DNA of 64,000 bases from Geodermatophilus telluris (GTDB taxonomy: Bacteria; Actinomycetota; Actinomycetes; Mycobacteriales; Geodermatophilaceae), in assembly GCF_900102745.1 (NCBI RefSeq), contig NZ_FMZF01000001.1, positions 186,001 through 250,000 on the forward strand, read 5' to 3'. Each line of letters starts with the position of its first letter. Within the stretch, counting starts at the first letter, position 1. The notes beneath the pieces were generated by a model, which had not been told where the DNA came from, did no database searches, and saw only the letters and a program-made list of their open reading frames with translations. Both the position numbers and the translations under genes were made by a program. Shown here piece after piece: positions 30,192 through 38,848 of the stretch.

Positions 30192-31642
30192 GAACGGGCT
30201 CCCACGGGGTGCTCGGGGGCGGGCTGGTCGATCGCCGGCGAGGGCGCCGGGACGTTCGCCAGGACGGCGTCGAGGGCGAACACGTCGGCCAGCGTCTGGC
30301 GCCGGACGACCTCGGTGGCCGCGCCGTCGCGGACGGCGACCACCGGCGGCTTGAGCAGGTAGTTGTAGTTGCTGGCCATCGACCAGCAGTAGGCGCCGGT
30401 GGCCGCGACCGCGAGCAGGTCGCCGGGCTGCACGTCCGAGGGCAGCCACAGGTCGCGGACGAGCACGTCACCGCTCTCGCAGTGCTTGCCGACGACCCGG
30501 CACAGCGCCGGAGGGGCGTCGGACGTGCGGTTGGCCAGCACGCAGGTGTAGTCCGCGTCGTAGAGGGCGGTGCGGATGTTGTCGCTCATCCCGCCGTCGA
30601 CCGACACGTAGTTGCGCACCTGCGGCCCGCCGTGCCCGCCGCTGCCCAGCCGGACCGGCTTGATGGTGCCGATCTCGTAGAGGGTGACCGTGCCGGGTCC
30701 GGCGATCGCCCGGCCGGGCTCGACGGCCAGCCGCGGCACCGGCAGGTCCAGCGCCGCGCACTCGGCGGCCACCACGGTGCGCAGTCGCCGGGCGACGTCG
30801 CCGGGGGCGACCGGGTCGTCGTCGGGCAGGTAGGCGATGCCGAAGCCGCCGCCGAGGTTGAGCTCGCCGAGCACCTCGCCGGTGGCCTGGTGCACCTGGC
30901 CCATCAGCCCGACGACGCGGTGCGCGGCCGCCTCGAAGCCGGCGGTGTCGAAGATCTGCGAGCCGATGTGGCTGTGCAGGCCCGAGAGGTGCAGGGCGGG
31001 CTCGCGGATCACCCGGACGGCGGCGGTCAGCGCGTCGCCGGTGGCCAGCGAGAAGCCGAACTTCTGGTCCTCGTGGGCGGTGGCGATGAACTCGTGGGTG
31101 TGCGCCTCGATGCCGACGGTGGTGCGCACCAGCACCGGCACCGGGGCGCCCCCGGCGGCGACCCGCGCTCCGGCCAGCGGCACCAGCCGGTCGATCTCGT
31201 CGAAGGAGTCGAGGACGACGTGGCCGATGCCGGCGTCCACCGCTAGCTGCAGCTCCACCGGCGACTTGTTGTTGCCGTGCAGCGCGATGCGCTCCGCGGG
31301 GAACCCGGCGGCCAGGGCGACGGCGAGCTCGTTGCCGCTGCACGCGTCCAGGTGCAGGCCGTCGTCGGCCAGCCACCGGGCCACCTGCCCGCAGAGGAAG
31401 GCCTTGGACGCGTAGTGGACGTCGGCGCCGGTGAACGCGGTCGCGAAGTCGGCGGCGCGGCCGCGGAAGTCGTCCTCGTCGAGGACGAACAGCGGGGTGC
31501 CGTGCGCGCGGGCCAGCTCGGTGACCGGCCGGCCGCCCAGGTGCAGCTCGCCGTCGACCCGGTGGGCCGAGCGCGGCCAGACCTGCGGGTCGAGCGCACC
31601 GAGGTCGGCCGGCGGCAGCCCCACCGAGGGCGGCGGGGTCAT
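30188..31642 (-). CDS. lysA: Diaminopimelate decarboxylase
   Basis: 484 aa. PLP lysine in HYASKAFLC (about residue 77), [21 protein letters not shown], the phosphate-binding [10 protein letters not shown], and the active-site Cys/Glu segment [11 protein letters not shown]. Last step of lysine synthesis, meso-DAP to L-lysine. ATG 31642 with a G-rich ribosome site; 32 bp after argS and coupled to hom, so lysine and threonine branches share one transcript. Confidence 0.96.
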   Translation of the reverse strand: MTPPPSVGLPPADLGALDPQVWPRSAHRVDGELHLGGRPVTELARAHGTPLFVLDEDDFRGRAADFATAFTGADVHYASKAFLCGQVARWLADDGLHLDACSGNELAVALAAGFPAERIALHGNNKSPVELQLAVDAGIGHVVLDSFDEIDRLVPLAGARVAAGGAPVPVLVRTTVGIEAHTHEFIATAHEDQKFGFSLATGDALTAAVRVIREPALHLSGLHSHIGSQIFDTAGFEAAAHRVVGLMGQVHQATGEVLGELNLGGGFGIAYLPDDDPVAPGDVARRLRTVVAAECAALDLPVPRLAVEPGRAIAGPGTVTLYEIGTIKPVRLGSGGHGGPQVRNYVSVDGGMSDNIRTALYDADYTCVLANRTSDAPPALCRVVGKHCESGDVLVRDLWLPSDVQPGDLLAVAATGAYCWSMASNYNYLLKPPVVAVRDGAATEVVRRQTLADVFALDAVLANVPAPSPAIDQPAPEHPVGARS

Positions 31643-31674
31643 CCCCCCGTGCAGCGGGCCCGCCGGGTGCGCCC

Positions 31675-33336
31675 TCACATCCGCTCCGGGGCGGAGACGC
31701 CGAGCACGCCGAGGCCGTTGCGCAGCACCACGGCGGTGGCCGCGCACAGCCAGAGGCGGGCGGTGGTCAGCGGGCCGGCCTCCTCGTCGCCGCGGGGCAG
31801 CACCCGGCAGACGTCGTAGAAGCGGTGGTAGGTGCCGGCCAGCTCCTCCAGGTAGCGGGCCACCCGGTGCGGGGCGCGCAGCTCCGCGGCCGAGGTCAGC
31901 ACCCGCGGGAACTCGCCGATCGCCCGGAGCAGGTCGTTCTCCCGGTCGTGGGTCAGCTGCGCGACGTCGACGTCGCCGGCCTCGCCCAGGACGAGGCCGA
32001 GGTCGGCCGCGTTGCGCAGCACCGAGGAGATCCGGGCGTGCGCGTACTGCACGTAGAAGACCGGGTTGTCGTTGGTCTGCCGGCTCCACAGGTCCAGGTC
32101 GAGGTCGATCTGCTGGTCGACCGAGGCCCGGGCCAGGGCGTAGCGGGCGGCGTCGGCGCCGACGGCGTCCACGAGGTCCTCGAGCAGCACGACGGTGCCG
32201 GCGCGCTTGCTCATCCGCACCGGCTGGCCGTCGCGGACGAGGTTGACCAGCTGGCCGAGCAGGATCTCCAGGTTGGCGTCGGGGTCGTCGCCGACCGCGG
32301 CCACCAGCGCCCGGTACCGCCCGACGTACCCGGCGTGGTCGGCGCCGAGCATGATCACGACCTTGTCGAAGCCGCGGGTGCGCTTGTCCAGGTAGTAGGC
32401 GCAGTCGGCGGCGAAGTAGGTCGGCTCGCCGTCGCTCTTGACCAGCGGCCGGTCCTTGTCGTCACCGAAGTCGGTGGTGCGCAGCCAGACCGCGCCGTCG
32501 GCCTCGTAGACGTGGCCGTTCTCCCGCAGCCGCGCGATCGCCTTCTCCAGCGCGCCGGTCTCGTGCAGCGTGCGCTCGCTGAAGTAGACGTCGAACACGA
32601 CGCCGAAGGCGGCCAGCGTCCGCTTGATCTCGGCGAACATCAGCTCGACGCCGCGCTCGCGGAAGCGCTCCTGCTGCTGGGCCTCGGGCAGCTCCAGCAC
32701 GCCGGGCTCGTCGGCGACGACCTGGGCGGCGATCTCCCCGACGTAGTCGCCGGCGTAGCCGTCCTCGGGTACCGGCCGGCCGTGCGCGGTGGCCATCAGG
32801 CTCTTCGCGAACCGGTCGATCTGCGCGCCGGCGTCGTTGAAGTAGTACTCCCGCGTCACCTCGGCGCCGCTGGCCTCCAGCAGCCGGCCGAGCGCGTCGC
32901 CGACGGCGGCCCAGCGGGTGCCGCCGATGTGCACCGGCCCGGTCGGGTTGGCCGAGACGAACTCCAGGTCCAGCCGCTGACCGGCCAGCGTGGTGGTGTG
33001 CCCGTAGGCCTCCCCCGCGGTGACCGCCTCGACGGCGATGCGGCCCAGCGCGCCCTGCGCGAGGCGGATGTTGAGGAACCCGGGCCCGGCGACGTCCACC
33101 GCGGCGATGCCCGGCCGGGTGCGCAGCTCCTCGGCCACCGTCTCGGCGACCTCACGCGGCGGCCGCCCGGCGGGCTTGGCCAGGCGCAGCGCGACGTTGG
33201 TGGCGTAGTCGCCGTGCTCGGGGTTCCGGGGGCGCTCGACGACGACGTCGTCGGGGACGGCGACGGCGAGCGTGCCGCGCTCGACGACCGCCCCCACCGC
33301 GGTCCGGACGAGGTCGCGCAACTGCTCGGGTGTCAC
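31675..33336 (-). CDS. argS: Arginyl-tRNA synthetase
   Basis: 553 aa class I synthetase. N-terminal Add1 domain ([16 protein letters not shown]), signature [17 protein letters not shown] (HIGG variant of HIGH, about residue 135), [12 protein letters not shown] (KMSK, about 374), and the C-terminal anticodon domain ([20 protein letters not shown]). The start is GTG 33336; TACGAT lies 6 nt before it, suggesting a leaderless transcript that begins the lysine/threonine operon. Confidence 0.96.
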   Translation of the reverse strand: MTPEQLRDLVRTAVGAVVERGTLAVAVPDDVVVERPRNPEHGDYATNVALRLAKPAGRPPREVAETVAEELRTRPGIAAVDVAGPGFLNIRLAQGALGRIAVEAVTAGEAYGHTTTLAGQRLDLEFVSANPTGPVHIGGTRWAAVGDALGRLLEASGAEVTREYYFNDAGAQIDRFAKSLMATAHGRPVPEDGYAGDYVGEIAAQVVADEPGVLELPEAQQQERFRERGVELMFAEIKRTLAAFGVVFDVYFSERTLHETGALEKAIARLRENGHVYEADGAVWLRTTDFGDDKDRPLVKSDGEPTYFAADCAYYLDKRTRGFDKVVIMLGADHAGYVGRYRALVAAVGDDPDANLEILLGQLVNLVRDGQPVRMSKRAGTVVLLEDLVDAVGADAARYALARASVDQQIDLDLDLWSRQTNDNPVFYVQYAHARISSVLRNAADLGLVLGEAGDVDVAQLTHDRENDLLRAIGEFPRVLTSAAELRAPHRVARYLEELAGTYHRFYDVCRVLPRGDEEAGPLTTARLWLCAATAVVLRNGLGVLGVSAPERM

Positions 33337-33342
33337 CGCGTC

Positions 33343-33348
33343 ATCGTA
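33343..33348 (-). promoter_or_regulatory. -10 element for argS operon
   Basis: TACGAT on the minus strand, 6 nt before the argS GTG; same class and spacing as the other leaderless starts in the window. Confidence 0.45.
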
Positions 33349-33404
33349 GGCAGCACGCACCACCCGGTTCCCGCGGCTGCCAGGGAGCGCACAGGGGACC
33401 GACC

Positions 33405-33410
33405 TAGACT
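33405..33410 (+). promoter_or_regulatory. -10 element for the DUF3105-DUF305 pair
   Basis: TAGACT in the argS/DUF3105 divergent gap, about 150 nt before GTG 33560. No clear -35 at 16-18 bp, so the assignment is weak. Confidence 0.3.
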
Positions 33411-33559
33411 CGCGGGCGAGCAGGCGTGCCGGGCGCGCGGGCCGGGAGGCCCCATCGTGGCCTCCGCTGCGCGGGAGCACCACCCGGGCCCGGCGCCGAC
33501 GCCCCAGCCGGCACGACAGCCGACACCACAGCAGCACGACAGCGAGACGAGGAGAGCCC

Positions 33560-34348
33560 GTGGCCAAGGACCGCAAGCCCGATGCCGGCCGCGCCGGAGG
33601 CGGGGCGAGCCGGTCGGGGTCCGGCGCCCGACCGGCGGCCGGTCGCGGTGGGGGCCGCGGGCGCACCCGGCCGCCGACGCAGGTGGTCACCCACAGCCGG
33701 CCGTGGGGCCTGATCGCCGCGGCCGTCGCCGTCGTCGTCTTCGCCGCCGCGGCCATCACCTACGCGGTGGTGAAGGTGCGCGAGGCCGACGCCCGGCAGA
33801 TCGACGCGATCGACGAGATCGCCGGCATCGAGAGCTTCGACTACGCCGCGGGCCAGGAGCACGTGACCACCCCGGTGGAGTACGAGCAGTCGCCGCCGGT
33901 CGGTGGCCCGCACGACGGCGAGTGGGCCGACTGCACCGGCACCGTCTACGACGTCGACGTCCGGCACGAGAACGCCGTCCACTCGATGGAGCACGGCGCG
34001 GTGTGGATCGCCTACGACCCCGAGCGCGTCTCCGGCGACGACGTGGCGAAGCTCGCCGAACTGGTCGACGGCGTCTCCGGCCGGCTGCTCTCGCCCTACG
34101 CCGGTCTGGACTCCCCGGTCAGCCTGCAGTCGTGGAACCACCAGCTGAAGGTGGACTCGGCCGACGACCCGCGCATCGAGCAGTTCGCCGACTTCCTCAC
34201 CTTCAACGGCGACGTCGAGGGCCACTACCCCGAGATCGGCGCCAGCTGCGAGAACCCGACGTTCGTGGCCGACCCGCTCACCGTCGACGACGGCAGCCGC
34301 GGCGCGGGCGCGACGACCACCGACGCGCCCACGACGCCGACCTCCTGA
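33560..34348 (+). CDS. DUF3105 membrane-anchored protein
   Basis: 262 aa. Basic, Gly/Arg-rich cytoplasmic N-terminus, one transmembrane helix ([21 protein letters not shown]), then an extracytoplasmic domain. That domain has the DUF3105 core: [37 protein letters not shown], and [16 protein letters not shown]. Conserved His/Cys suggest a metal or redox role; family function is unknown. GAGGAGAG ribosome site before GTG 33560. It is 10 bp upstream of the DUF305 gene, the usual pairing in actinobacteria. Confidence 0.88.
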   Translation: MAKDRKPDAGRAGGGASRSGSGARPAAGRGGGRGRTRPPTQVVTHSRPWGLIAAAVAVVVFAAAAITYAVVKVREADARQIDAIDEIAGIESFDYAAGQEHVTTPVEYEQSPPVGGPHDGEWADCTGTVYDVDVRHENAVHSMEHGAVWIAYDPERVSGDDVAKLAELVDGVSGRLLSPYAGLDSPVSLQSWNHQLKVDSADDPRIEQFADFLTFNGDVEGHYPEIGASCENPTFVADPLTVDDGSRGAGATTTDAPTTPTS

Positions 34349-34358
34349 GGAGCTCGCG

Positions 34359-35060
34359 ATGACCGCCACCGCCGTCCGTCCCGGCCAGGACGCGCCCGCC
34401 CCGGCGCCCCGCCCGCGGGGGCGGGGCCTGCGCGCCGCGCTGCTGGCGGTGATCGCGGTCGCGCTGGTCGCCCTGGGCGGCGGCCTGGCGGTGGGCCTGG
34501 GCATCGGGCAGGACCCGGCGCCGACCAGCGACTCGGTCGACGCCGGGTTCGCCCGCGACATGGCGCTGCACCACCGGCAGGGCGTGGAGATGGCGAACCT
34601 GGCGCTCGAGCGCAGCACCGACCCCGAGGTGCGGCAGCTGGCCTTCGACATCTCCAGCACGCAGACCAACCAGGCCGGCCGGATGGAGGGCTGGCTGTCG
34701 CTGTGGGGGCTGCCGCGCTCGGGCGGGGAGCACATGGCCTGGATGGGCGAGGGGCACGCGGGGCACGACGCATCGGCGATGTCGGGCACCGACGGCGCGC
34801 TGATGCCGGGCATGGCCACCGAGGCGGAGCTGGCCGAGCTGCGGTCGCTGTCGGGGACGGCGTTCGACGTCCAGTTCCTGCGGCTGATGACCCGCCACCA
34901 CCAGGGCGGCTTCGACATGGCCGTCTACGCCGCGGAGCACGCGAGCGAGCCGGCGGTGCGCACGCTGGGCCGCTCGATCGCCGACACGCAGAGCGCCGAG
35001 GTGACCACGATGGTCGGCATGCTGACCGCGCGGGGCGGGACGCCGCTGCCGGCGCCCTGA
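34359..35060 (+). CDS. DUF305 exported protein (possible copper-binding)
   Basis: 233 aa. N-terminal anchor helix (LRAALLAVIAVALVALGGGLAVGL) followed by two four-helix DUF305 repeats carrying His/Met clusters: FARDMALHHRQGVEMANLAL and LRLMTRHHQGGFDMAVYAAE. A Met/His-rich linker lies between (EHMAWMGEGHAGHDASAM, MPGMATEAEL). This ferritin-like family includes periplasmic copper-binding proteins such as CopM; copper binding here is inferred from those residues. Co-transcribed with the DUF3105 gene. AGGAGCTC ribosome region. Confidence 0.88.
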   Translation: MTATAVRPGQDAPAPAPRPRGRGLRAALLAVIAVALVALGGGLAVGLGIGQDPAPTSDSVDAGFARDMALHHRQGVEMANLALERSTDPEVRQLAFDISSTQTNQAGRMEGWLSLWGLPRSGGEHMAWMGEGHAGHDASAMSGTDGALMPGMATEAELAELRSLSGTAFDVQFLRLMTRHHQGGFDMAVYAAEHASEPAVRTLGRSIADTQSAEVTTMVGMLTARGGTPLPAP

Positions 35061-35092
35061 GTCCCGCCGTCGGGTGGGCCGGGGCGGGCTGG

Positions 35093-35098
35093 TAACTT
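35093..35098 (+). promoter_or_regulatory. -10 element for tRNA-Arg
   Basis: TAACTT ends 13 nt before the tRNA 5' end. No convincing -35. Confidence 0.35.
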
Positions 35099-35111
35099 CT
35101 CCCCTGCCCGG

Positions 35112-35183
35112 GCCCCCGTAGCTCAGGGGATAGAGCACCGCCCTCCGGAGGCGGGTGCGCAGGTTCGAATCCTGCCGGGGGCA
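35112..35183 (+). tRNA. tRNA-Arg (anticodon CCG)
   Basis: Cloverleaf: acceptor GCCCCCG/CGGGGGC with discriminator A, D arm GCTC...GAGC, anticodon stem CCGCC/GGCGG with loop CTCCGGA (anticodon CCG, reads CGG), T arm GCAGG TTCGAAT CCTGC. CCA is not encoded. CGG is a frequent Arg codon in this DNA. A hairpin terminator follows within 10 nt. Confidence 0.95.
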
Positions 35184-35191
35184 CGTAGGAC

Positions 35192-35234
35192 GAGTGCTGG
35201 TCAGCGCGGCAGTGAGCCGTGCGGACCAGCACTC
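35192..35234 (+). terminator. Terminator after tRNA-Arg
   Basis: GAGTGCTGGTC (35192-35202) pairs perfectly with GACCAGCACTC (35224-35234); the 21-nt loop can fold further. It begins 8 nt past the tRNA and is followed by TCTCTGCATT. Confidence 0.7.
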
Positions 35235-35481
35235 TCTGCATTCACCGGGCTCCGCCCGGGCGACAACAGCGGCGTGCGATCGCCTGCCGCTCGACCGCCT
35301 CGACCAGCCAGTGGTCGGTTGCCCCACCGCCGGGGCGCTTCCTGGCATCTCAGGCGCGAGTGGCAGGCCGACCGAGGTCGGGGCCGTTCAGGTGGCCTCC
35401 GACTCGCGCACCGACACGAGCTGGGCGGGCGCTCCTCCGGCGAGTGCGCGGCCGCGGAGACGAACCGCTCAGCGAGGGCGA
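35235..35481. other. Non-coding stretch downstream of tRNA-Arg
   Basis: Nearly 250 bp with only overlapping shadow frames. I see no integrase fragment, no second copy of the tRNA 3' end, and no clear promoter. It lies at the 3' end of the convergent orphan gene. Confidence 0.5.
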
Positions 35482-36063
35482 CTACGGGATCTGAGCACCA
35501 CCCTCGAGGACGAGCGCATCCCAGCGCCGGGCAGGACGGCCGGGGATGAGCTCAGCGGCGAGCGACTCGACCTGCGTGTCAGGCACCGGCAAGCCCGTCA
35601 GGTCCACGGGGTTCGACGGGACACCGGCGAACCGCTGGACACGAAGCCGCGCTTCCTCGACGAGGACCAGCGCACCCAGGGCCCTACCGCGCACCTCGCT
35701 GGCGGCTGACACCGGTGTGGCATCCCCAGCGGTCGCGGATGTCTGCACCTCGCGGAAGCGCCGGGTTGCGCCTGCCAGGACCCACCAGTCCTCGATCGCG
35801 AGGTTCGATGCCAGCGTCCGCATCTCGTCACTGGTGAGTTCGTGCACGGGATTCCTGTCCCTGCCCCAGAGGACCCCGGTCCGGCACAGGTCCAGCAGGA
35901 GGAGCTCCGCAACCCACAGGTAGTCCGCCTGGATGAGCGCGACGCCGACGGTCTTCCTCCGGTTCCGACCCATCTCGCGGCGTTCGCGGAAGAGTTCGAT
36001 GACCACTTGAGAGGCGAGCGTGAGGCTGCCGCCCACGATGACCCCGACAAGCGTGTTGAGCAC
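35482..36063 (-). CDS. Orphan membrane-anchored protein of unknown function
   Basis: 193 aa from GTG 36063, which has AGGGAGA 4 nt upstream. The N-terminus is one hydrophobic helix (TLVGVIVGGSLTLASQVVIELF) ending in RERREMGRNRR, then a mostly helical soluble domain with VALIQADYLWVAELLLLDL and AIEDWWVLAGATRRF. I recognise no family. The membrane-then-basic-helix layout resembles uncharacterised proteins common near tRNA loci. By eye, base composition here is slightly less GC-biased than neighbours. Together with the tRNA-adjacent site, that hints at acquisition, not proven. Confidence 0.6.
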   Translation of the reverse strand: MLNTLVGVIVGGSLTLASQVVIELFRERREMGRNRRKTVGVALIQADYLWVAELLLLDLCRTGVLWGRDRNPVHELTSDEMRTLASNLAIEDWWVLAGATRRFREVQTSATAGDATPVSAASEVRGRALGALVLVEEARLRVQRFAGVPSNPVDLTGLPVPDTQVESLAAELIPGRPARRWDALVLEGGAQIP

Positions 36064-36485
36064 GGATCTCCCTGGGTGACGCTGCTACGGGGCGACACTC
36101 GGCCCGCGGACTGTCGCTCACGCTATGCGCGCCGTGACCCTGTTCCCGTGTTCGACGCGGGCGGCACTCACCACCTGGGCCACTCCCGAGCGCCGCGACG
36201 ACTCGACTCCGCGGGCGGCAGGCGCACCTCGTCACCTGCCGCGACGTGGTCACTCGCTCAGTGAGGCAGTCCGGTCCGTCGGCTCGGTCCGCAGGACGAC
36301 CGCACGGTCCTGCTCACCGCCGTCAGGGGCCGGCGACCGGAGCACCGCTCAGCGGTCCGGCGGCAGACGACGGTCGTCGGGGCGACACCTGAGGACGCGT
36401 CGGCGGGGACCCGTGCCACTCACGTCGGCCTGGCAGCGAGCCCTGAGAGCGCTGGGGTTCGTCGACTCCTCGACCGGGTCGGGAC
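36064..36485. other. Intergenic region between orphan gene and multicopper oxidase
   Basis: About 420 bp. Only short open frames in overlapping registers with poor codon bias; no tRNA, repeat or insertion-sequence end seen. A small ACCGCTCAGCGGT palindrome occurs at about 36343-36355. The upstream promoter of the orphan gene must lie at its left end. Confidence 0.5.
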
Positions 36486-38087
36486 CTAGGGCGCCGGCCT
36501 GGGGGCGAAGCGCGGGTCGAGGGGGTCCAGGCCCTCGTCGGCGCCGTCCCTCACCCAGAACTGGTGCATCATCATGTGGTCCTCGTGCCCGGTGTTGTGG
36601 CAGTGGATCGTGTACCGGCCGGTGTGCGGCCCGAACCGGACGGCGATGCGCACCAGCTCGCGCTCCCCCAGGTAGACCGCGTCCTTGGGCCCGTCCTCGT
36701 ACGGGGCGGGCGGACGGCCGTCGCGGTCGAGCACCCGGAAGTCGACGAGGTGCAGGTGCACCGGGTGGAACCAGCGCCGGGAGGGGTTCTCCAGCTCCCA
36801 GATCTCGACCGTGCCGCGCTGCGGCTCGGCGATGGCCTGCCGGAACCCCGACGCCTCGACGTCGGTCCAGGTCAGCCCGTTGATGGCCATCTCCCCGCGC
36901 CGGTTCTCGAAGCGCAGCCGCCGGGTGACCACCGCCTCGGCCGGGTCGATGGCCAGCACCCCCGCCGGGTCGACGTCGGGCCACTCGTCGACGCGCAGGA
37001 CGGCGTCGGGGCCGCCCGGGTCGGTGCCCACCCGGAAGGCCATCACCTCGCCGGTGTGCTCGTAGTCGGCCGCGTTGGGCACCCCGAGGTTGCGCAGCTC
37101 CACCCGCTGCCCGGCGAGGGGCGCGAAGTCGACGAGCACGTCGTAGCGCTCGGACATGCCCAGCCGCAGCTGGTCGACCGTCACCGGCCGGCGGGCCAGC
37201 CCCCCGTCGGTGGCCACCACTGTCATGGGCAGCCCGCCGGTCAGCCGCAGCAGGTAGCCGCGGGCGACCGAGGCGTTGAGCAGCCGGAACCGGTAGGTGC
37301 GCGGCCGCACCGGCACCTCCGGCCACGGCACCCCGTTGACCAGGACGACGTCGCCGAGGACCCCGTCGACGCTGTGCGGGTCCATGAGCAGCTGGCCGTC
37401 GGCGCGGAAGGCGAGGTCGGTGATCGTCACGGGCACGTCGAACTCGTCGTCCACCGGGAGGCCGTACGTCGGCGCACCCGCCTCGGGCAGCACGTGGTAC
37501 TGCCCGGCCAGCCCGGTGTAGACGTTCGGCGCGGTGTGGTGGGCGGCGTGGTCGTGGTACCAGAGGGTCCGCGCGTCCTCCTCGTTGTCGTACTCGTGGT
37601 CCTTGAGGAAGCCCGGGTGGCTCAGGTCGTTGGCGTACCCGTCGAACGGGGGCAGTGAGGGCGACCCGTGCAGGTGCGCGGAGGTGTGGAACTCGTAGCC
37701 GAACAGCGGGTGGGTCGCGGGCAGGCGGTTCACCTGGCGCACGGTGACCCGCTGGTGGCGTCGCACCTTGATCGTCGGTCCGGGGTAGGAGCCGCCGTAG
37801 ACCCACATGGCCGTCCCGGGCCCCGACGGCGGCAGCAGCCGCACCGACGCCTCCGCCTGGACCACCTCGACGAGCGGGCGGCTGCCGGGCGCGTCGGGCA
37901 CCCGCAGCACCGGCGGCTGCACGAACCGGTCGTAGGGGACGTACGGCCGCGGCAGGGCGTCCGGTGCCAGCTCCGAGACCCCGGCGGCGCGGGCGGTGCC
38001 GACGGCGGCGGAGGGCAGGGCGAGGGCCGCCGCCCCCACTGCGGTGGCCTTGAGGACGCTCCGGCGCGTGAGGGCACGGTCTCGCAT
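36486..38087 (-). CDS. Tat-exported multicopper oxidase (CotA/phenoxazinone-synthase-like)
   Basis: 533 aa. The N-terminus [18 protein letters not shown] is a twin-arginine signal with cleavage near ARAAG. All four copper motifs are present: [31 protein letters not shown], and [17 protein letters not shown], the last giving the type 1 Cys/His and a Met axial ligand. The three-domain layout fits CotA, bilirubin oxidase or phenoxazinone synthase; substrate cannot be read from sequence. Possibly a copper-detoxifying or manganese/phenol oxidase, given DUF305 nearby. Divergent from tetR. Confidence 0.93.
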   Translation of the reverse strand: MRDRALTRRSVLKATAVGAAALALPSAAVGTARAAGVSELAPDALPRPYVPYDRFVQPPVLRVPDAPGSRPLVEVVQAEASVRLLPPSGPGTAMWVYGGSYPGPTIKVRRHQRVTVRQVNRLPATHPLFGYEFHTSAHLHGSPSLPPFDGYANDLSHPGFLKDHEYDNEEDARTLWYHDHAAHHTAPNVYTGLAGQYHVLPEAGAPTYGLPVDDEFDVPVTITDLAFRADGQLLMDPHSVDGVLGDVVLVNGVPWPEVPVRPRTYRFRLLNASVARGYLLRLTGGLPMTVVATDGGLARRPVTVDQLRLGMSERYDVLVDFAPLAGQRVELRNLGVPNAADYEHTGEVMAFRVGTDPGGPDAVLRVDEWPDVDPAGVLAIDPAEAVVTRRLRFENRRGEMAINGLTWTDVEASGFRQAIAEPQRGTVEIWELENPSRRWFHPVHLHLVDFRVLDRDGRPPAPYEDGPKDAVYLGERELVRIAVRFGPHTGRYTIHCHNTGHEDHMMMHQFWVRDGADEGLDPLDPRFAPRPAP

Positions 38088-38191
38088 GGGTGGTCCTGAC
38101 TGTGTCGTGGGTCACACTGAGGGCAACGATGCTCCCTCGACCGCCGACCCGCTCGGCGATCCCCCGGGCGGGCCGCGGTGTGGGCGACACC

Positions 38192-38210
38192 ACCGACCGC
38201 TTCGGTCGGT
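38192..38210. promoter_or_regulatory. TetR operator O1
   Basis: ACCGACCGCTTCGGTCGGT: perfect 8-bp arms around CTT, a typical TetR-family operator. It lies 40-58 bp before the tetR start in the MCO/tetR divergent gap. Confidence 0.75.
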
Positions 38211-38212
38211 GA

Positions 38213-38231
38213 ACCGACCGGATCGGTCGGG
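38213..38231. promoter_or_regulatory. TetR operator O2
   Basis: ACCGACCGGATCGGTCGGG: the same half-sites around GAT with one outer mismatch. Centre-to-centre distance to O1 is 21 bp, two helical turns. O2 covers the -35 zone of the tetR promoter. Confidence 0.75.
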
Positions 38232-38237
38232 AGGACC

Positions 38238-38243
38238 TACCGT
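38238..38243 (+). promoter_or_regulatory. -10 element for leaderless tetR
   Basis: TACCGT ends 6 nt before GTG 38250 and starts 7 bp after operator O2, so repressor binding at O2 would block RNA polymerase. Confidence 0.5.
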
Positions 38244-38249
38244 GGACGC

Positions 38250-38843
38250 GTGGCGCGACCCTTCCGGCAGCAGGTCGACGAGGGCATCCTCGACCGCGCT
38301 GCCGCCCTCTTCGCCCGCGGGGGCTTCGCCAAGACCTCGGTGCAGGACGTCGCCGGCGCCGTCGGCCTGTCCAAGGCCGGCCTGCTGCACCACTACCCGA
38401 GCAAGGACGCGCTCCACGAGGCCGTCCTGGCGCAGGCCGACACGCTGGGGAAGCAGGTGCTCGACCAGGTCGCCCGTGTCCCGGCGGGCGCGGCGCGCGA
38501 CGTCCGTGCCGTCGAGGTCCTCGTCGACGTCGCCCTCGCCCACCCCGGCCTGGTCGCCCTGCTGCTCGCCCCGGCCACCCGCCCCGGCGACGAGGAGGAC
38601 CGGGCGTCGGTCACCTCCGAGCTGGTGCTGCGCGCCTTCGACGTCGACCTCGCCACCACCGATCCCCAGCGGGTGGTGCGCGTCCTCGGGGCGCTGGCCG
38701 CCCTCGCCGTCCTGACCCTCGCGGCCCACCAGCAGGACCGGACCACCGCGTGGCGACCGCACGTCGTCGCCACCTGCACCGACGCGCTGGGCCACCGCGG
38801 CCCCGGCGCCGCCCGTCCCCACCCCCAGCAGGCGGAGGCCTGA
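38250..38843 (+). CDS. TetR-family repressor of the adjacent MMPL exporter
   Basis: 197 aa from GTG 38250. N-terminal helix-turn-helix: ILDRAAALFARGGFAKTSVQ, then DVAGAVGLSKAGLLHHYPSK, with a helical ligand/dimer domain after about residue 65. GTG 38250 is supported by TACCGT 6 nt upstream; earlier in-frame codons would place the start within the operators. Two 19-bp palindromes upstream are its likely binding sites, so it should repress itself and the MMPL gene 5 bp downstream, and perhaps the divergent oxidase. Confidence 0.92.
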   Translation: MARPFRQQVDEGILDRAAALFARGGFAKTSVQDVAGAVGLSKAGLLHHYPSKDALHEAVLAQADTLGKQVLDQVARVPAGAARDVRAVEVLVDVALAHPGLVALLLAPATRPGDEEDRASVTSELVLRAFDVDLATTDPQRVVRVLGALAALAVLTLAAHQQDRTTAWRPHVVATCTDALGHRGPGAARPHPQQAEA

Positions 38844-38848
38844 ATCGC

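Noticed and set aside
35112..36485. Integrated element bounded by tRNA-Arg
   Set aside because: No integrase, excisionase or second copy of the tRNA 3' end found, so I report only an orphan region, not a mobile element.
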